64,000 nt of DNA from Dipteris shenzhenensis (taxonomy: Eukaryota > Polypodiophyta > Polypodiopsida > Gleicheniales): the NCBI GenBank assembly GCA_047967505.1, contig CM106541.1; one strand, given 5' to 3'. Positions 1-10,413 of the stretch are shown here, piece after piece; positions within the stretch are counted from its first letter, which is position 1, and the number at the start of each line of letters is the position of its first letter. The notes beneath the pieces are model-generated. The model was not told the DNA's origin. It saw only the letters and a program-made list of their open reading frames with translations, and did not search any database. A program made the position numbers and the translations under genes.

Positions 1-830
1 GTAATACCATGAACAAGAGATGTGTGTGCATGTCCTGTCTTATCTGATGCATGTCGTGTCTCACTCAATTCAATTTCCATTTGAGATGCATATGCATGTC
101 CTGTATCATCTGATGCATGTCCTATCTCCACCAATTCAATTCCTGTCTTAGATGTAGATCCCTTGTAAGCATCCACGTGTACAAGACCCTCATCCAATGC
201 TACAATGTGTTCTGTCTCATCCACTCCAGTTCCTCTCTCATTTGTATTACCATGAACCAGGTCTACATGGTGTGTCTCATCACTTCCTTTCTCATGTGTG
301 GATTCTTGCACCTTAGGTCCCTCCAATGAAGTTGAACCTTGTTCAATGACACCCTGAAAGTATTCAAGGATAATCTTTGACTGCATTTTTCTTGCTTCCT
401 CAATGGGAAATTCCTCCCACACATGTTGGAGGATCTCCAATGCAGGAACCAATTTAGGAAATCTAGGTGCTTTTGGCGGCGGCATCACAAAGTGCATTGC
501 ATCTTTCTTAGAAAGAAGAAACAATCTGTTGCTCATTCTTAACTTTGTGTAAATCATCATTGTACTGCTATCTTTTTCAATTTTTATTCCTAGTAAGGTG
601 CCCCCTTGAATCAAATTGCTCTTTGAGAAAGATACATTTGATGCCCACTCATCTTTCTCCAACTCTCTCTTTGTCATCACTAGAATGAGATTTCCTTTAC
701 TTAATACCAAGGACCATGCTTTCTTTGTTGTGTCAATAACAGTCCAGTTTGTGAAGTCCTTTGGGGCATAAATTCTTCCATTGTATTTCAGTGTCATACC
801 ATTGACAAATGTTGTAGCCTCAAGATCCAT
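1..830 (-). CDS. Unknown protein, partial (continues past the left edge)
   Basis: Reading the minus strand from an ATG at 830-828, the frame stays open for 276 codons to the window edge, so the gene is truncated only by the window. The start follows a pyrimidine-rich stretch and an AG (about 833-850), which could be a 3' splice site just before the ATG. The first ~165 residues look globular (for example GRIYAPKDFTNWTVID and SNRLFLLSKKDAMHFVMPPP). After that comes a repetitive acidic tail with degenerate units resembling HASDxTGHA. I recognise no family, membrane segment or signal peptide. It is transcribed away from the DUF7869-like gene that begins at 6765 and may be its divergent partner. 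That it is a real gene is well supported by the long open frame with ordinary codon use; its function is unknown. Confidence 0.7.
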   Translation of the reverse strand, partial: MDLEATTFVNGMTLKYNGRIYAPKDFTNWTVIDTTKKAWSLVLSKGNLILVMTKRELEKDEWASNVSFSKSNLIQGGTLLGIKIEKDSSTMMIYTKLRMSNRLFLLSKKDAMHFVMPPPKAPRFPKLVPALEILQHVWEEFPIEEARKMQSKIILEYFQGVIEQGSTSLEGPKVQESTHEKGSDETHHVDLVHGNTNERGTGVDETEHIVALDEGLVHVDAYKGSTSKTGIELVEIGHASDDTGHAYASQMEIELSETRHASDKTGHAHTSLVHGI

Positions 831-1693
831 CCTATATTAAAGCACAACACAAATTTTAGGTACTTTGACAAACCACAATTACTTTGATAAATCAAAAGTA
901 CAATGAGTCCCATTAATACACCTCAAGTTTTTATTCTTCCCAATCGTATAAGTGTTAATTTCATGCTTTGGGAATAGCCTAAAAGGCTTTACAAGGCTTA
1001 GACACATGCATAAATGTGAAAAAAATTAAGGATTTACAATGATCTCCGAATATAAATTTGAAGTCTGTCAGATATAAGTGCAAAATGCTCTGTCAACTCC
1101 CGCAACTGATATAAGTGTAAAATGCTCTGTCAACTCCCACAACTGGTACAAATATAATCTGCTATGTCTAGTCCCTTAACTGATTCAATTGTAATCTGTC
1201 ATGTCCACTGATACAACTTTCAATCATCTTGAAAGTTTAAAAACCTTGATCATTGCTTAAATGGTAGGACTGACTCTAATTAGGAACTGAGTGTTAAACC
1301 GAATGTGAACGAATGGACTGACTCTAATTAGGAACTAGTCGGGAAATTTTGAGCATGGCTTTGATTGGTTTTTTTGGAGTTCTCTCCTCTAAGGACAAAC
1401 TAATCTATGCTAATCTAGACTACACCAATCATCGAAGCGAAGAAAAGCAACAAATAATTTATTTTCCATTGTTCTTTTTAATATCCTTAGGTTGCGAATT
1501 AAAAGCAAAAAATAATCTATTTTCCATTATTCTTTTTAATACACTCAGGTTGCGATTTTAAAGAAGATAAAATTTATATTTTCAAAAACTAATTTACTTA
1601 CAACTCATAAGAATTGAACATTCACATTAATAAGAAGTTAAAATCTTAATAAATTTGAATTTAAATAATAAAAACTACAAATTTAATTTGACT
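831..1693. other. Non-coding spacer with short degenerate repeats
   Basis: No credible gene. A ~46-bp unit built around ATGCTCTGTCAACTCCC is repeated about four times with decay between roughly 1066 and 1220. A shorter segment, GACTGACTCTAATTAGGAAC, occurs twice (about 1268 and 1317). The small open frame at 1349-1561 lies in AT-rich sequence and has no recognisable protein character. Confidence 0.5.
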
Positions 1694-2111
1694 CCAAATC
1701 CTAAACCCTAAACCCTAAACCCTAAACCCAAATCCCTAAACCCTAAACCCTAACTCAAAACCTTAAAACCCTAAAACCTAACCCCAAAACCCTAAACCCT
1801 AAACCCAAACCTCAAAACCCTAAATCCTAAACCCTAAACCCAAACCTCAAAACCCTAAATCCTAAACCCTAAACCCAAACCCCCAAACCCTAAACCCTAA
1901 CCCCCAAATCCTAAACCCTAATCCCTAAACCTTGAATCCCAAAACCTAAACCCTAAACCCTAAACGCTAACCCCCAAATACTAATGCCCTAAACACTAAC
2001 CCCAAACCCAAACCCTAAACTGTAAACCCCTAAGCCCTAACCCCAAACCCTAAGCCTTGACTCCGAAACCCTAAACCCTCATCCCTAAACCTTAAACCCA
2101 AACCCCCAAAC
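1694..2111 (-). repeat. Interstitial telomere-type array, CCCTAAA on the plus strand
   Basis: About 420 bp of CCCTAAA and close variants (CCCAAACC, CCTAAATCC, CCCCAAACCC). This is the complement of the plant telomere repeat TTTAGGG. The variants show it is an old interstitial array rather than a fresh chromosome end. It sits upstream of the minus-strand gene starting at 830 and is in inverted orientation to the larger array at 5697-6640. Confidence 0.93.
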
Positions 2112-2640
2112 TCTTTTTTAATTCAAATTAATTTAACTTAATTCACAATCATAAGAAGTTTAAACTTTGACAAAGTAAATTCTTATTAGTTTGAAATCAC
2201 AAAATTTGAAATATAAATAAATTCAATTTAACTTAAAGTTTATGAAAAAATAAAGTAAAATTAAGGAAATAAGACTTAAAATTTTGAAATCACAAAATTT
2301 GAAATATAAATAAATTCAATTTAACTTAAAGTTTATGAAAAAATAACATAAAATTAAGAAAATAAGACTTAGAATTAAAAATTTAATATTTACCTAGAAG
2401 AATATATTAATTCTCCCTAGAAAGAAATAAATTAAAGTAATAATAACGAATGTAAGTTAAACTACTTTTAAAATTTTAAAAAATGTAATAAAATTAAAAT
2501 TATACTTTCTATATTCCAAAACAAAATGCATTTTTGTAAACTATATTTCAAAAAATTTAATTGAGAAATTAAACTAGTAAATTGAAAATGGAAGTGAAAC
2601 TCATTTTAAATTAAAAAACAAAGGAAATTTTAAAATTCAA
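2112..2640. repeat. AT-rich spacer with a 93-bp tandem duplication
   Basis: Very AT-rich with no open coding frame. A segment starting TTGAAATCACAAAATTTGAA at about 2191 is repeated at about 2284, giving two near-identical ~93-bp units ending near 2375. Both copies share the stretch around AAAGTTTATGAAAAAATAA. Confidence 0.75.
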
Positions 2641-2865
2641 GTTTCCACAAGTTTTCCTTTTTGCACACGTTTGTCTTTTCACACTTTTCAAGTTTCCACA
2701 CGTTTGTCTTTTCAAACACAAGGTTGTCTTTTATCACAATTTTCAAGTTTCCACACGTTTATCTTTTTAAACACAAGGATTCATAGTTTTAAAAAAGGCG
2801 GGAAATTTGAAATTCAAGTTTCCACACGTTTCTCTTTTCAAACACCAAGGTTTATAGTTTTGTTT
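2641..2865. repeat. Minisatellite with a CAAGTTTCCACACGTTT core
   Basis: The core CAAGTTTCCACACGTTT, followed by TCTTTTCAAACACAAGG-like sequence, appears about four times with irregular spacing of about 55-80 bp. Reading frames across it give repetitive Phe/Ser/Thr peptides typical of translated repeats, not of a gene. Confidence 0.75.
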
Positions 2866-3049
2866 GCTTAAGTTTCAACTAAATCACACACCAATCTCCT
2901 CTAATATGCCTCATTGATTGTAGCTCCCAAATTCTTCCATCAAAACATCTCTCCTTTATCTCTCCTTGATCATCGCCCACTCATTTCTCCTCCTCATTGG
3001 TAAGATTTTCTATATCTAATCGTACTTTCTCTTACGCCCTCCCTCTCTA

Positions 3050-3301
3050 AATTTTCATCTCTCGTCCATCTCTCGTCAATCTCTCTCATCTCCTCTCTTC
3101 TTCTTCTTCTCTCTCTCATGCTAGTACGCTTCTCTCTTCTTCTTGTCTCTCTCTCTCTCACTCTAGTATGCTTCTCTCTCTCTCGTCTCTCCTGTCCCTC
3201 TCTTTTTCTCTTCTCTCTCTCTCTCTTTCCTCTCCTTTTTATTTCCTCTCCCCTCTAGTCTACGTTTCCTCTCATCTTTATTTACTCTCTCGCCTCCTCT
3301 T

Positions 3302-3364
<63 letters not shown>

Positions 3365-5130
3365 CCTCTCTCTCTCCCCCACTCTCTCCTCTCTTTTTCT
3401 CTCTCTCTCTCTCTCACTTGCGCGGTGCGCCTCTCTCTCTTCTCTCTCGCTCTCCTACTCTCTGCCACTCTATCTTTCTCTACTCTCTCTCCCACTCACC
3501 TCTCTCTCTTTCTCTCTCGTGCTACTGCGGCAGCGTGCCCCTCTCTTTCCCTCCCACTCTCTCTCGCTCTCCTACTCTTTCTCTCCTCTCTCTCCCACTT
3601 CCTCTCTCTCTCACTCCCACTCTCGCGGTGCCCACGCCCCTCTCTCTCCCTCCCACTCTCTCTCTCTCTCTCTCTCGCTCTCCTCTCTCTCCCAATCTCT
3701 CTCTCTCTCGCGCCCCTCTCTCCCTCCCTCTCTCTCCCTCCCCACTCTTTCCCTCCCCCCCCTCGCACTGCACCTCCCCCCCTCTCTCTCTCCCCTCTCT
3801 CTCTCCCCCCTCTCTCTCGTGCGCTGTCGCGGCAGCGTGCCCCTCTCTCCCTCCCCCTCTCTCTCTCCCCCCCTCACACTGTGCCTCCCCCCCTCTCTCT
3901 CTCTCCCCACTCTCTCTTTCTCCCCCCTTTCTCTCTTGCGCGTTGTCGCAGCAGCGTGCCCCTCACTCTCTCTCTCCCCCCCTCTCTCTCTCCCCACTCT
4001 CTCTCTCCCCCTCTCTCTCTCGTGTGCTGCCGCGACAGTGCGCCCCTCACTCTCTCTCTCCCCCCCTCTCTCTCGTGGTAGCAGCCTCCCCCCCTCTCTC
4101 TCTCGCACTGCCGCGATAGCGCGCCCCTCACTCTCTCTCCCCCCCTCTCTCTCGCGACAGCGGCCTCCCCCCCTCTCTCTCTCCCCACTCTCTCTCCCGA
4201 CTCTCTCTCTCCCCCCCTCTCTCTCTCTCATGCGCTGCCGCGGTAGCACGCCCCTCTCTCCCTCCCCACTCTCTCTCCCCCCCTCGCGCTGCGCCTCCCA
4301 CTCTCTCTCTCTCCCCCCTCTCTCTCTCGTGTGCTGCCGTGGCAGTGCGCGCCTCTCTCCCTCCCCCCCTCGCGCTGCACCTCCTCCCCTCTCTCTCTCT
4401 CCCCCCCCTCTCTCCCTCCCCACTCTCTCTCTCCCCCCTCGCGCTGCGCCCCCCCTCTCTCTCTCCCTCCCCTCTCTCTCTCGTGCGTTGCCATGGCAGT
4501 GCGCCCCACTCTCTCCCTCCCTCTCTCTCCCCCCCCTCTCTCTCTCTCTCTCTCCTTCTCGTTGTGCCTCCCCCCCTCTCTCTCTCTCCCCCTCTCTCTC
4601 TCGTGGTCTCTCTCTCTCCCTCTCGGCACTCCTTTCTCTCTCTCTCTCTTTTCTCTCTCTGTCTCTCCCTCTCGACACTCCTTTCTCTCTCTCTCCCCCT
4701 CCCTCTCTCGCGCTCTCTCTCCTTTCCCTCTCTCCCTTTCTCTCTCTCGCCTCTCTCTCCCTCTCATCTCTCCCATCTCCCGCAGCCCTCTATCGCTCTC
4801 TCTCCCTCTATCTCTCTCACATCTCTCTCCTCTCGCGTGGTCTCTCTCTCTCTCTCTCTGTCTCACGAATCTTTCCCTCCCTCTCTCTCTCTCTCTCTCC
4901 TCTCGCGGCCCCCCTCTCTCTCTCTCTCCTCTCACGTGGCCCTCCCCTCTCTCTCTCTCTTTTACCTCTCACCCTCTCTCTCTCTCTAAACGTCTCTCCT
5001 CTCTCTTTCTCTCTCTCTCTCTAAAAGTCTCTCCTCTCTCTCCCTCTCTCTCTCTTTTGGTGCCGAGGTAGCAAGACTCTCTCTCTTATAATCTCTCTCT
5101 AAAAGTCTTTCCTTCACTTTTCTCTCTCTC
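3050..5130. repeat. 2-kb CT-rich tract with interspersed GC-rich palindromes
   Basis: Nearly pure pyrimidine plus strand: long (CT)n runs, for example 3309-3360, alternating with CCCC. GC-rich islands are dispersed through it at about 3520, 3821, 3938, 4022, 4105, 4233, 4332 and 4484. Their consensus approaches GCGCTGCCGCGGCAGCGC, an 18-bp perfect palindrome, followed by CCCCTCTC. A second island type, CTCGCGCTGCGCCTCCCCC, alternates with it. The long Ser/Leu frames on plus and Arg/Glu frames on minus are products of the repeat. Mirror-repeat polypurine/polypyrimidine DNA of this kind can adopt triplex structure (known property; not shown here). Confidence 0.92.
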
Positions 5131-5296
5131 TAAGTTCTCTCTCTATAATAAAATTTCAAAGAATACAAATTTAAAAAAAAAGTACCTGGAAAAAAGTTGA
5201 GATCTATGCTTGTGCTTGCTTTTGCTCTTCCTCCTCTTTTTGCTTCTCCTCTTGCTCTTTCTTGTTGAAATGAGAGAAACAATGAGAGAAGGAGAG

Positions 5297-5320
5297 TATA
5301 TATAAGAAAAACTAGGGTTT
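5297..5320 (+). promoter_or_regulatory. Candidate TATA box followed by a telo-box
   Basis: TATATATAAG at 5297-5306 is followed at once by AAAACTAGGGTTTTAAG, which contains a telo-box-like AGGGTTT. This is the only classical core-promoter-like arrangement I see in the spacer. It points toward the gene at 6765, about 1.4 kb downstream. A possible 3' splice site (TTGTTACAG, ending about 6732) just before that gene would allow a 5' UTR intron. Assignment is inference. Confidence 0.35.
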
Positions 5321-5394
5321 TAAGTGCTTCTCTCTCATTGGTCCTTTTATATCATTATCTCCTCTCCCATTGGCCTCTCCATTAGATTATCTTC

Positions 5395-5610
5395 TCTCCC
5401 TCTCCCACCCACTCCCATCCTCCCACCCCATTCCCACTCCCACCCCCATCCTCCCACCCCACCTCCCCCATTCCCACTCCCTCTCCCACTCCCACGCCCA
5501 CGCCCATTCTTCCACCTTCCCCACCCTCCCACACTCCCTTTCTCCACTTTCCCACTCTCCCTTTCTCCCACTACCACCCTCCCAACTCCCACTCCCATTC
5601 CCACATTCCT
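5395..5610. repeat. CCCAC/CCCATT-rich low-complexity tract
   Basis: Repeats of CCCACTCCCA, CCCACCCCA and CCCATTCC. Frames read through as Pro/His/Ser-rich peptides and are not treated as genes. Confidence 0.85.
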
Positions 5611-5696
5611 ACTATCAATTCCACTACTACTTATGAATTCTAAATAAAACTATTACTTAAATAAATGATATTACTGAAAACACTCATAGGATTTAA

Positions 5697-6640
5697 GGTT
5701 TAGGATTTGGTGGTTTGGGTTTAGGGTTTGGGGTTTGGTGAGTTAGGGTTTAGGGTTTAGGGTTTGTGAGTTAGGAATTAGGGTTTGTGAGTTAGGGTTA
5801 GGGTTTAGGGTTTGTGAGTTACGGTTTAGGTTTGGTGGTTTGGATTTAGGGTTTTGGGGTAGGGTTTAGGGTTTAGGGTTGAAGGTTTGGGAGTTAGGGT
5901 TTAGGGTTCAGGGTTTGAGGGTTAGGGTTTAGGGTTCAGGGTTTGGGGGTTAGGGTTTAGGGTTTGGTGGTTTGGGTTTAGGGTTTAGGGGGTAGGGTTT
6001 AGGGTTTAGGGTTTAGGGGTTAGAGTTTAGGATTTAAGATTTAGGGTTTGGGAGTTTAGGGTTTAGGGTTTGGGGTTAGGGTTTAGGGTTTAGGAGTTAG
6101 GGTTTAGGGTTTAGGGTTTAAAGGTTAGGGTTTAGGGTTTAGGGTTTGGAGGGTAGGGTTTAGGATTTAGGGTTTAGGGTTTAGGGTTTAGGGGTTAGGA
6201 TTTAGGGTTTGGGAGTTAGGGTTTAGGGTTTAGGATTTGGGAGTTAGGGTTTAGGGTTTCGAGTTTAGGGTTTAGGGTTTGGGAGTTAGGGTTTAGGGTT
6301 TAGGGTTTTTATTGGTTAGGGTTGAGGGATTATGAGTTAGGATTTAGGGATTAGGGTTTACGAGTTTAGGTTTAGGTATTAGGGTTTAGGGTTTAAGGAT
6401 TAGGGTTTAGGAATTAGAGTTTTGGGATTAGGATTTTGGGATTAGGGATTAGGGGTTAGGGTTTACGGATTAGGATTAAGGGGTTTAGGATTTAGGTTTA
6501 GGAATTAGGGTTTAGGATCTAGGGCTTAGGGTTTTAAGGGTTTAGGAATTAGGGATTAGGGTATAGAATTTAGGGTTTAGAAAATAGGGGTTAGGGTTTA
6601 GGGTTTGGGGGTTAGGATTTAGGGTTTAGGGTTTAGGGTT
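5697..6640 (+). repeat. Interstitial telomere-type array, TTTAGGG on the plus strand
   Basis: About 940 bp of TTTAGGG with frequent variants (TTTGGGGGTTAGGG, TTTAGGATT, GAGTTAGGG). It ends about 120 bp before the coding start of the gene at 6765. It is longer than the inverted array at 1694-2111. Together they flank the spacer with outward telomeric polarity, the same polarity a short linear chromosome would have. Confidence 0.95.
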
Positions 6641-6764
6641 TGATTAAATTTTTAAACAAGATCTAGATTTTTAAATCATTAATAAAGTAGATTATTGAGA
6701 AGAGACTAATGTTCTTTATAATGGTTGTTACAGAGCTTGTTTGCAAAGGAAACTCACAAAGGAG

Positions 6765-9700
6765 ATGGCTACAAAATTTATTCCGGGGATGGAGGTGATT
6801 TTATGTTGCAAAAGAGAAGTAGTTGCATTTGCTACAATCCATGAAAGTGATCCAAATTCTATTTGTCACTTTAGAAGACTTGGTGAAGATAAGGTGGCGG
6901 TTATCGAATCAGGATTCTTAGTGCACATGTTGAGCTAAAGCATAAGTGTGGGGATATGGAAATCCTTGGAGATGTTATGCCCTATAATACTTCCAACAAA
7001 GCATTTATTGCATGGGACAGAGATGAGACTTATCCAACACATGTCATTAGGAATACAAAGTGCATTCTTTGGATTTTAGAGTGGGAGATATTTTACAAAT
7101 GTTGTCATTTGCAAATAAGAATGTAGCAGAAGGTCAAGTCTTGGGATTTGAACAAGTGGAACACTGGACATTTGCGCATATGAGAATTCAAAAAGTTACT
7201 GATAATGGTATGGATGATAACTCAATGTCATTGGATGGTCCCTACTATGAGGTAGGTAAGGATTTAAGATGGAGCATGCAATTTTTAAAGATTGGAAAGA
7301 CTCGGCATGTGGTTTTTAATGATAAACATAATGTATACGACAACATCAAAGAATTGAAAGAATATGCCAATGTACCAAGCTCTATTCCTTTAGAGTTGGA
7401 TGATTCCAATGCACTCAACTATAGCACTGACGTCTTATCAGAAGTCGATGAGTTCATTGGTACTAAGAAAGAAAAATATTTCACAAGTGATGCCTTATCC
7501 GGGGTGGATGAGTTCATGCACAATGAGAACTTGGGCAAAGATGTTAAAAGTGATATATTTTCAAGCATGGATGGCTTCATGGATACTGATAAAGTTCTTG
7601 GAGTCAAACCAAGTAACTATGGAATTATGGAAATCATGCACAATAGTATAATGAGTGATGTTCTCTCTGGAGTAGAGGAGTTTCAAGACTATGGAGTTAT
7701 GAAATCCATAGAAAGTGCATCAATGAGTGATGTTCTCTTAGGAATAGATGAGTTTGAAGATCATTCTGGACACTCTATCACCACTGACTATGGAGTTATG
7801 AAATCCATAGAAAGTGCATCAATGAGTGATGTTCTCTCAGGAATAGATGAGTTTGAAGATCATTCGGGACACTCTAATGCCATTGTGACAAGTGGTTCTA
7901 CGATTGTATTAAAAGTAGGGATGAGATCAACAAAGGACTATTCGGTATTTGACTTTGATTGTGAAATAGTTACTGTTACAAATGGTTTGACGAATGTATC
8001 AAAAGCAAGGATGACATCAACAAAGGAATATTCAGTATTTGACTGTCAGAGTGATAAGATCAAGGATGCAACATCTCATGAAAACAACGTGATAAATAAA
8101 TCTTACAAGGAGAACTACACAAATCCAAATAAGAATGTACAGAAGGTCCCAAAACGGACATACAGATGCATGAACAGACAATGAGTCCAGGTAGATCCAG
8201 AAAAGCAACCAAAGAGTAATGAATGAAGTTGTTATGCTAAAAGCAATGCGATCTACATGCTGTAAGCGTACATGTATGCGATCCATTAACTTACATGACA
8301 TCAAGGGTTGTAGAGAACATGTCTGGCAAAGGAAAGGAAGCAGAAGAAATGAATACCTACTCACGAGATTGTCTTGCTTTCTTGTAAATGATAAGAGAAG
8401 GCGAAGTTCAGGACAGCAGGTAAGGCCTCTTATAAATGGAAAAAGTATATGCAATAATGCATATCGCATTATTACAGGATTATGGCACATATTGGAATTT
8501 GTTTAATAAAGCAAAGTATGGAGTTAAATTTAACATTCATGGAAACATAGGAAGGCCCAAAACAAGAGCCTCAACGGTTGCGGCAACAGCAATTTTGAAA
8601 GATTACGTTTATGAAAATGCTTTACTGCAACCCCACCTATCAGAAATGCATCTTCCGATAGGTTTGACCAAAAAAGAAGTATTTAACTCTATTGGAGAAA
8701 CACAAAGGCAAAGAGGGCATGCACCGGCATCTTTTCATACTTTGTATACTCTTTGGAAAAAAAGCTTTGGACATGTTAAAATCCCAAAGAGGCAAAAAAT
8801 GTCAAAGTGCAATGACTGTGATGATCTAAAGCGAGCACTTGAGAGTGCAACATCTCCAAAACAAAAAGAAGCTTACAAAAAAAAGAGAGAATTTCATCAT
8901 GGACTTGTTCGACATTCTAGAATAAAATATGCATTTTGGAAGGAGAAAGCTATTTCTCACCCAAATGAGTACATGTGCATTATTGTAGATGGTATGGATC
9001 AAAATACAACAACATTACCTCGATTCGTTAACACTCCACCTAAGCTACAAGGCAAATACTTTTTAAATACACATCTATGTGGAGTGTTAGTGCACAGATT
9101 TAAGTTTTTTGTAGACATATGGATTGATTCCTTGCATCTACATGATAGCAATCAAGTTGTAACATCCGTTATGAAGGCAATTCACAATGTACATGCAGAA
9201 AAAGGTCACCTACCAGCAACTTTGAGAGTACAAGCAGACAATTGCGGACGAGAGAATAAGAATGTACTCTTCTTTGCATTTTGCTCAATGCTAATCGCTC
9301 ATAGAATCTTCAATGAGATTGAAGTTGGGTTTTTGTTGGTTGGGCACACATGAGGATATCGATAAGGTATTTAGCATAGTTTCAAGAGAACTAAAACACA
9401 AGGACATGGAGACGATGGATGACTTGATAAGAAAATGTGGGAGGCAAGTTGGTGGCCATAAGGAAGGAATAATATGCTCAATGGTTGAGAGGATGTATGA
9501 TTAGAAGAGCTTTATTCTACCTTTCATACAAAAAGGTGGTGATGCCCTGATAGGTCATAGCGCTCCACACTATTTTCACTTTTTCTTAAAGGATGAAAAA
9601 CCAGTGATGCAATGGCAACACTATTCTCTTGATACAAAATGGGAACCTGAAGAACCTTACTCTCTCTTAACTTCAATCCTGAGCAAAGAAATGCATCCAA

Positions 9701-10413
9701 CATGGGCTCCTATAAAAGAATTCAGTGAGAAATCCAGAGGTGAAATAGAAGGCTTAAAAGCTTTTATTACATACAAAGAGGAAATGCTCCAGAGATTTCC
9801 TGATTGGAAGCCCTCTTGGAAGGAACACTCTACTATTGTAATTAGCAAGACCTGCCAATTGATAAAGGACCTTGCAAAAATGCGAGAAGATGATATTAAG
9901 GTAGAACGGCCTTTATTTTGGCCAAATGTTGGTAATGACTTGCGTCCAACATGTGGTCTCTTTGAAAATGAGTTTGAATCGTTGCTCCCATGTCCATATT
10001 GTGGACCCAAGAAGAGAGAGTTTATGCCACAAATAGACATAGATGTCCATTGTTTTGTTGCAGTTCGACCATCAGATGATGAACATGAGAACATGAAGTT
10101 TTGGGTTGCAAAAGTAGTTGACGTGAGCATGGATGACCAGGGGAGAGCTACAACATTTACAACGGTATGGTATGAGCCAAGGGATAGGAAGGAGAACCAA
10201 GATAACAGTACATTGTATAGTAGCTGTCTGAAAAAGGAATGGGTCCCAAACCATGATGCAATTTCAAGACTTTCCACAGAGACAGTCATAGTATCCTGGA
10301 AATCAAGGTCAAAGAAAACAAAGAAGAACATGGGGTATGATGTAGAAGACAAAATAAAATTACCGCAACCAATTATTATGCACATTACACAGTTCATAAA
10401 GATGCTCGCCTAG
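6765..10413 (+). pseudogene. DUF7869-like gene, broken copy A
   Basis: Recognisable by similarity to the minus-strand gene at 54114-50962. In order: an N-terminal region (MATKFIPGMEVILCCKREVV, frame lost near 6938); a repeat-rich linker (7060-8184); a Cys segment with CCKRTC (8219-8419); a predicted 58-bp phase-0 intron with CAG|GTAAGG donor and TTACAG acceptor (8420-8477); then the core (8478-9350). The core holds IIVDGMDQ, a zinc-like SKCNDCDDL, and QADNCGRENKN, followed after a break by HEDIDKVF. D, DN and HED at these spacings resemble an RNase H/DDE-type fold (inference). The GHT-HED motif is split by an apparent 2-nt loss in a CA run (9343-9352), and a single in-frame TAG lies at 9502-9504. 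The C-terminal part (9604-10413) has CPYC and FWVAKV...VWYEP, suggestive of a Tudor/BAH-like barrel. The family name is from memory. Confidence 0.75.
7687..7876 (+). repeat. 99-bp in-frame tandem repeat inside copy A
   Basis: Two near-identical 99-bp units encode YGVMKSIESASMSDVL followed by GIDEFEDHSGHS. The wider 7060-8184 frame carries about seven looser SDxLSGxDEF motifs. A second duplicated block near 7893-7954 and 7986-8044 contains STKxYSVFD. The unit length is a multiple of three, so expansion kept the frame. Confidence 0.85.

Noticed and set aside
3611-4935. Arg/Glu/Gly-rich frames on the minus strand
   Set aside because: Complement of the same CT tract; no domain and no codon structure.
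3168-5024. 618-codon Ser/Leu/Pro open frame
   Set aside because: It is the translation of a (CT)n/CCCC tract; long frames exist in several phases and on both strands for the same reason.
1694-6640. True chromosome end
   Set aside because: Arrays are variant-rich and unique sequence with genes continues on both sides, so they are interstitial.
9657-10397. 246-codon minus frame opposite the DUF7869-like C-terminus
   Set aside because: Antisense shadow of a plus frame with matching homologue; no motif.
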